Assembly: GCF_001552135.1 (NCBI RefSeq)
Contig: NZ_BCQP01000029.1
Coordinates: 62,001-126,000 of the forward strand
From: Actinomadura chibensis NBRC 106107
Lineage (GTDB): Bacteria; Actinomycetota; Actinomycetes; Streptosporangiales; Streptosporangiaceae
Length of the DNA: 64,000 nt
Direction: 5' to 3'
Shown piece by piece: positions 61,097 to 64,000 of the stretch. Each line of letters starts with the position of its first letter. Positions within the stretch are counted from its first letter, which is position 1. The notes below the pieces were generated by a model. The model did no database searches. It was given only the letters and a program-made list of their open reading frames with translations, and had not been told where the DNA came from. Both the position numbers and the translations under genes were made by a program.

Positions 61097-64000
61097 GTGA
61101 CCGCCCCCGACGACGCCGACCCGCCGCGCCAGGACGTCACCGCGGAGCGTGACGCCTACACCGCCGGACGCGACCAGCACGTGACCGTCCACAACACCGC
61201 CTACTACGGCGAGCCGCGCGCGCGGAAGAAGCCGCTGCGCGTGCTCGTCTCCTGGACGTCGGACGACCTGCGCGACCACCGCGAGCAGGTGCGCCGCGCG
61301 CTGCGCCGGGTCGGGGTGGAGGAGGTCGAGTCCGACGCGGCGGCGCGGCCGCTCGCCGACCACCTGGCCGAGGTGCGCGGCTGCGACCTGTTCATCTGCG
61401 TCCTCGCGTGGCGGTACGGGCCGGTGCCCGAGGGCCGCGAGCACTCGCTGCCCGAACTGGAGCTGCGCGCCGCGCGGGAGGCCGGGGTCGAGTCGCTCGT
61501 GTTCCTGCTGAGCGACCGCGAGCCGTGGCCGCCGGGCGCGATGGACCGCGGCGAGGCCGCGGGCCGGGTCGACGCGCTCCGCGCCGAGCTGGCGTCCGGG
61601 CAGGGCTGCGAGGAGTTCACGACGGCGGTCGACCTCGGCGCCCGCGTCGAGGAGCTGGTGACGCCGCGCGGCCTCGGCGAGGAGCCCGCCTCGCGGGCGG
61701 ACGCGGCGACGGCCGCGCACTGGCGCGCGTACCGGCGGCGGCTGATCGAGGAGTACGGGCGGCTCGACCTGGAGGCGCTGACCCCGCCCGAGCGGGAGGA
61801 GTACCTCCAGCTCTGGCTGCGGGACGTGTTCGTCGAGCCGGACGTCCGGCAGGACGCGCCGCCCGTCGAGCTGCCGAAGGAGCTGTGGCGCAAGCTCCAG
61901 GACGCCAAGGAGCTGTCGCCGTCGGACGTCCCGCGCGGCCTGGGGCTGAACCGCGACGACCTGGAGAAGGTCCGCCAGGTGTACCGGACGCGTCCGACCA
62001 GGGCGCTGTTCGACGTGGCGGCGCGTCCGGCCGAGCGGCTGTGCGTGCTGCTCGGCGACCCGGGCGCCGGGAAGTCGACGGTCGCCCGCTACCTGGCGCT
62101 CGCCCTCGCACAGGACCGGCTGCCCCCGCGGCTCGCCGACCTCGACGGCCACGAGCCGGTGCTGATCGAGCTGCGCGACTACGCGGCCGAGCGCGCCCGC
62201 AACCGGTGCGCCGGGTTCGGCGAGTACCTGGCCCACCGCGCCCGCACCGACGGGCTCGGCGTCCCGGCCGAGGCGCTGGAGGCGCGGCTGTCCGGCGGCG
62301 GCCCGGCGCTGGTGATCTTCGACGGGCTGGACGAGCTGTTCGACCCGCGCGAGCGGGAGGCGGTGGCCCGGGAGATCGCCTGGTTCGCGTCGTCGCATCC
62401 GACGGCGCGGGTGCTGGTGACGTCCCGGATCGTCGGGTACCGGCGGCGGATCCTGGAGGAGGCGGGGTTCACGCACTACACCGTCCAGGATCTCGGGGGC
62501 GACCAGATCGAGGAGTTCCTGACGTCCTGGTACGGGCTGGCGCTGCACGACCGCCCGGCCCTCGCGGAGCAGCGGCGGCTGCGGCTGACCGGCGCGATCG
62601 ACGACTCCCCGCCGATCCGCGAGCTGGCCGGGAACCCGCTGCTGCTGACGATCCTCGCCATCATCGGCAAGCACCGGGAGCTGCCGCGCGAGCGCTGGAA
62701 GGTGTACGACCACGCGGCCGGCGTCCTGGTCGAGCACTGGGACGTCAACAAGCACCTCTCCGACGCCCGCGTCGACGCCGACGTGATCCGCGAGGACGAC
62801 AAGAAGGACCTGCTGCGCAGGCTCGCCTACCGCATGCAGCTCGGCACCGAGGGCCTCGCCGGGAACCACATCTGGAAGGACGACCTCGTCGAGGAGATCG
62901 TCGGCTACCTGCAAGGGCGCTTCCAGTACGACCTGGCCCGCGCCACCGCGATCGCGAACGCGATCGTGGAGCAGTTCCACGAGCGCAATTTCGTCCTCGC
63001 GCGGTACGGGCCGCGCATCTACGGGTTCGTGCACCGGGCCCTGCTGGAGTTCTTCTGCGCGAGCGAGATCGTCGCCCGGTTCGAGAAGACCCGCGCCCTG
63101 ACCGAGGAGCAGCTCCGCGAGGAGGTCTTCGAGGTCCACTGGGAGGACCCGGCCTGGACGGAGGTGCTCCGCCTCGTCGCCGGAATGGTGGACGCCACCG
63201 TCACCGGCCGCCTGCTGGAGCATCTGCTGCACCGGGTGGAGCCGGTGCGGACGACCGTCCTGGACAAGCCGCCGCTGGGCGCGGTGACGCTCGCCGTGCA
63301 GTGCCTCGCCGAGGTGCGCAGTCTCGGGTCCGCCGAGCGGTCGGCCCGCGCCCTGCTGGACGCGATCATCGAACTGCTGCGGGCGCCCGACCGGTCCTTC
63401 GCCGACGACCGGCAGGAGCGGCTGGAGACGGCGGCGCTGCCCGCCATCGCCGCCATCGGCCCCGCCTGGCCCGGACGCGACCACTTCCTGCACTGGTTCC
63501 GGCGGCACGCGTCGGCGTTCGTGAGCTGGCGCGCCTGCCGCCTCGCGCCGCGCATCCTCGCCGCGCTGTACTCCGACACCCCGTCCGTCCGGGCCATGCT
63601 CGCGGACATGGCGCGCCACGACGGCGTCGCCGGGCAGCGGCGGACGTGCCTGCTCGCCGTCGTGGAGCGCTGGCCCGACCAGCCCGGAACGCGCGAGCTG
63701 GTCGCCGACCTGCTGCGCGACCACGCCGACGCGCTCCGGCAGACCGCCGTCGAGCAGCTCGCCGCGCACTGGCCGGACGACCCCGGCACCCGCGCGGCCG
63801 TCCACGACGCGCTCTACGACGCCGCCGCCGACGTCCGGCGGGCGGCGGTCGAGCAGGTCGCCGCGCGCTGGCCGCGCGAGCCCGCGACGCTCGCCGCCGT
63901 CCAGGGGCGGCTCGACGATCCCGACTCCGACGTACGCGAGGCCGCGCTGGAGCAGCTCACGGCGAACTGGGCGACGCGCCACGGCACCCTCGACGCCGTG
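61097..64000 (+). CDS. STAND NTPase: DUF4062-NACHT-HEAT repeats (3' end outside window)
   Basis: 968 codons are in view, open to the window end. Residues 1-35 carry the shared tag ERDAYTAGRDQHVTVHN. A DUF4062 domain follows (RVLVSWTSDDLRDHREQV, CDLFICVLAWRYGPV, HSLPELELRAAREAG). The NACHT domain has Walker A GDPGAGKST at 320-328, Walker B VIFDGLDEL at 406-414 and VLVTSRIVGYRRR. A helical region with FVHRALLEFFCASEIVARFE leads to HEAT-like repeats from about residue 850 (AVEQLAAHWPDDPGTRAAVH, each about 30 residues). Proteins of this kind act as ligand-triggered switches in phage defence or self-recognition. Start GTG 61097. Confidence 0.88.
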   Translation, partial: MTAPDDADPPRQDVTAERDAYTAGRDQHVTVHNTAYYGEPRARKKPLRVLVSWTSDDLRDHREQVRRALRRVGVEEVESDAAARPLADHLAEVRGCDLFICVLAWRYGPVPEGREHSLPELELRAAREAGVESLVFLLSDREPWPPGAMDRGEAAGRVDALRAELASGQGCEEFTTAVDLGARVEELVTPRGLGEEPASRADAATAAHWRAYRRRLIEEYGRLDLEALTPPEREEYLQLWLRDVFVEPDVRQDAPPVELPKELWRKLQDAKELSPSDVPRGLGLNRDDLEKVRQVYRTRPTRALFDVAARPAERLCVLLGDPGAGKSTVARYLALALAQDRLPPRLADLDGHEPVLIELRDYAAERARNRCAGFGEYLAHRARTDGLGVPAEALEARLSGGGPALVIFDGLDELFDPREREAVAREIAWFASSHPTARVLVTSRIVGYRRRILEEAGFTHYTVQDLGGDQIEEFLTSWYGLALHDRPALAEQRRLRLTGAIDDSPPIRELAGNPLLLTILAIIGKHRELPRERWKVYDHAAGVLVEHWDVNKHLSDARVDADVIREDDKKDLLRRLAYRMQLGTEGLAGNHIWKDDLVEEIVGYLQGRFQYDLARATAIANAIVEQFHERNFVLARYGPRIYGFVHRALLEFFCASEIVARFEKTRALTEEQLREEVFEVHWEDPAWTEVLRLVAGMVDATVTGRLLEHLLHRVEPVRTTVLDKPPLGAVTLAVQCLAEVRSLGSAERSARALLDAIIELLRAPDRSFADDRQERLETAALPAIAAIGPAWPGRDHFLHWFRRHASAFVSWRACRLAPRILAALYSDTPSVRAMLADMARHDGVAGQRRTCLLAVVERWPDQPGTRELVADLLRDHADALRQTAVEQLAAHWPDDPGTRAAVHDALYDAAADVRRAAVEQVAARWPREPATLAAVQGRLDDPDSDVREAALEQLTANWATRHGTLDAV

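Noticed and set aside
60554..63982. An 1142-codon open frame on the minus strand
   Set aside because: It is the complement of the NACHT protein and its partner, which have clear motifs and good codon use on the plus strand.

Overview
High-GC actinomycete chromosome. GTG starts, start/stop overlaps and signature families (DUF397/DUF5753 pairs, DUF574-type methyltransferase, CU044_5270 protein, LAL regulator, ABM-truncated haemoglobin) point to the order Streptosporangiales, perhaps Thermomonosporaceae; the genus is inference. No rRNA or tRNA gene was seen.

Layout. 0-5.3 kb: end of a response regulator, a LuxR-type LAL regulator and a membrane histidine kinase that is an internal tandem duplication. 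5.3-14.8 kb: the most unusual region, two convergent operons. The plus-strand operon encodes a 67-residue unknown protein, a fatty acyl-CoA reductase fused to a HAD domain, a zinc alcohol dehydrogenase, a 525-residue LarA (lactate racemase) homologue and a PlsC-type acyltransferase. The minus-strand operon encodes LarE, two divergent LarB paralogues and LarC1, the makers of the nickel-pincer nucleotide (NPN) cofactor. Both operons begin at the same 16-bp element followed by CTAGC, so they look co-regulated. I read this as an NPN-dependent lipid or fatty-alcohol pathway. The next gene is an Fe/Mn superoxide dismutase with a nickel-responsive Nur-type box.

15.6-24.6 kb: DUF4386 protein, MFS exporter, class Ia ribonucleotide reductase behind a cobalamin riboswitch, YcnI/CopC copper genes and an ABM-haemoglobin fusion. 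24.6-29.1 kb: MmpL transporter with a TetR regulator, a hypothetical gene, and a SnoaL/TetR pair. 29.0-30.1 kb: a gene remnant, a short CRISPR array and a decayed plasmid replication gene. 30.3-35.6 kb: HAD hydrolase, then polyphosphate genes (CYTH-CHAD, MutT1-type Nudix/phosphatase, Ppk1). 35.7-40.4 kb: zinc-ribbon and pentapeptide-repeat proteins and an ECF sigma factor with a CU044_5270 partner. 40.6-44.5 kb: signalling module (receiver-PP2C phosphatase, CHASE3 kinase, receiver, RsbW-like kinase). 44.8-47.8 kb: small secreted, regulatory and ATPase genes.

47.9-50.0 kb: one XRE/DUF5753 regulator followed by six tandem DUF397 genes. 50.0-53.6 kb: SDR, then two more CRISPR arrays flanking a DUF4157 putative protease-toxin gene. 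All three arrays share one leader; no cas genes lie in the window. 53.6-56.2 kb: cobalamin riboswitch and metE. 56.2-59.8 kb: RsbW-like, DUF397, XRE and DUF574 genes, three of which lie behind a TGTGAWTCACA-like site. 59.8-60.6 kb: MerR regulator beside a decayed flavoprotein. 60.6-64 kb: a small protein and a DUF4062-NACHT-HEAT STAND protein (cut by the window end) that share a peptide tag, a candidate defence pair.
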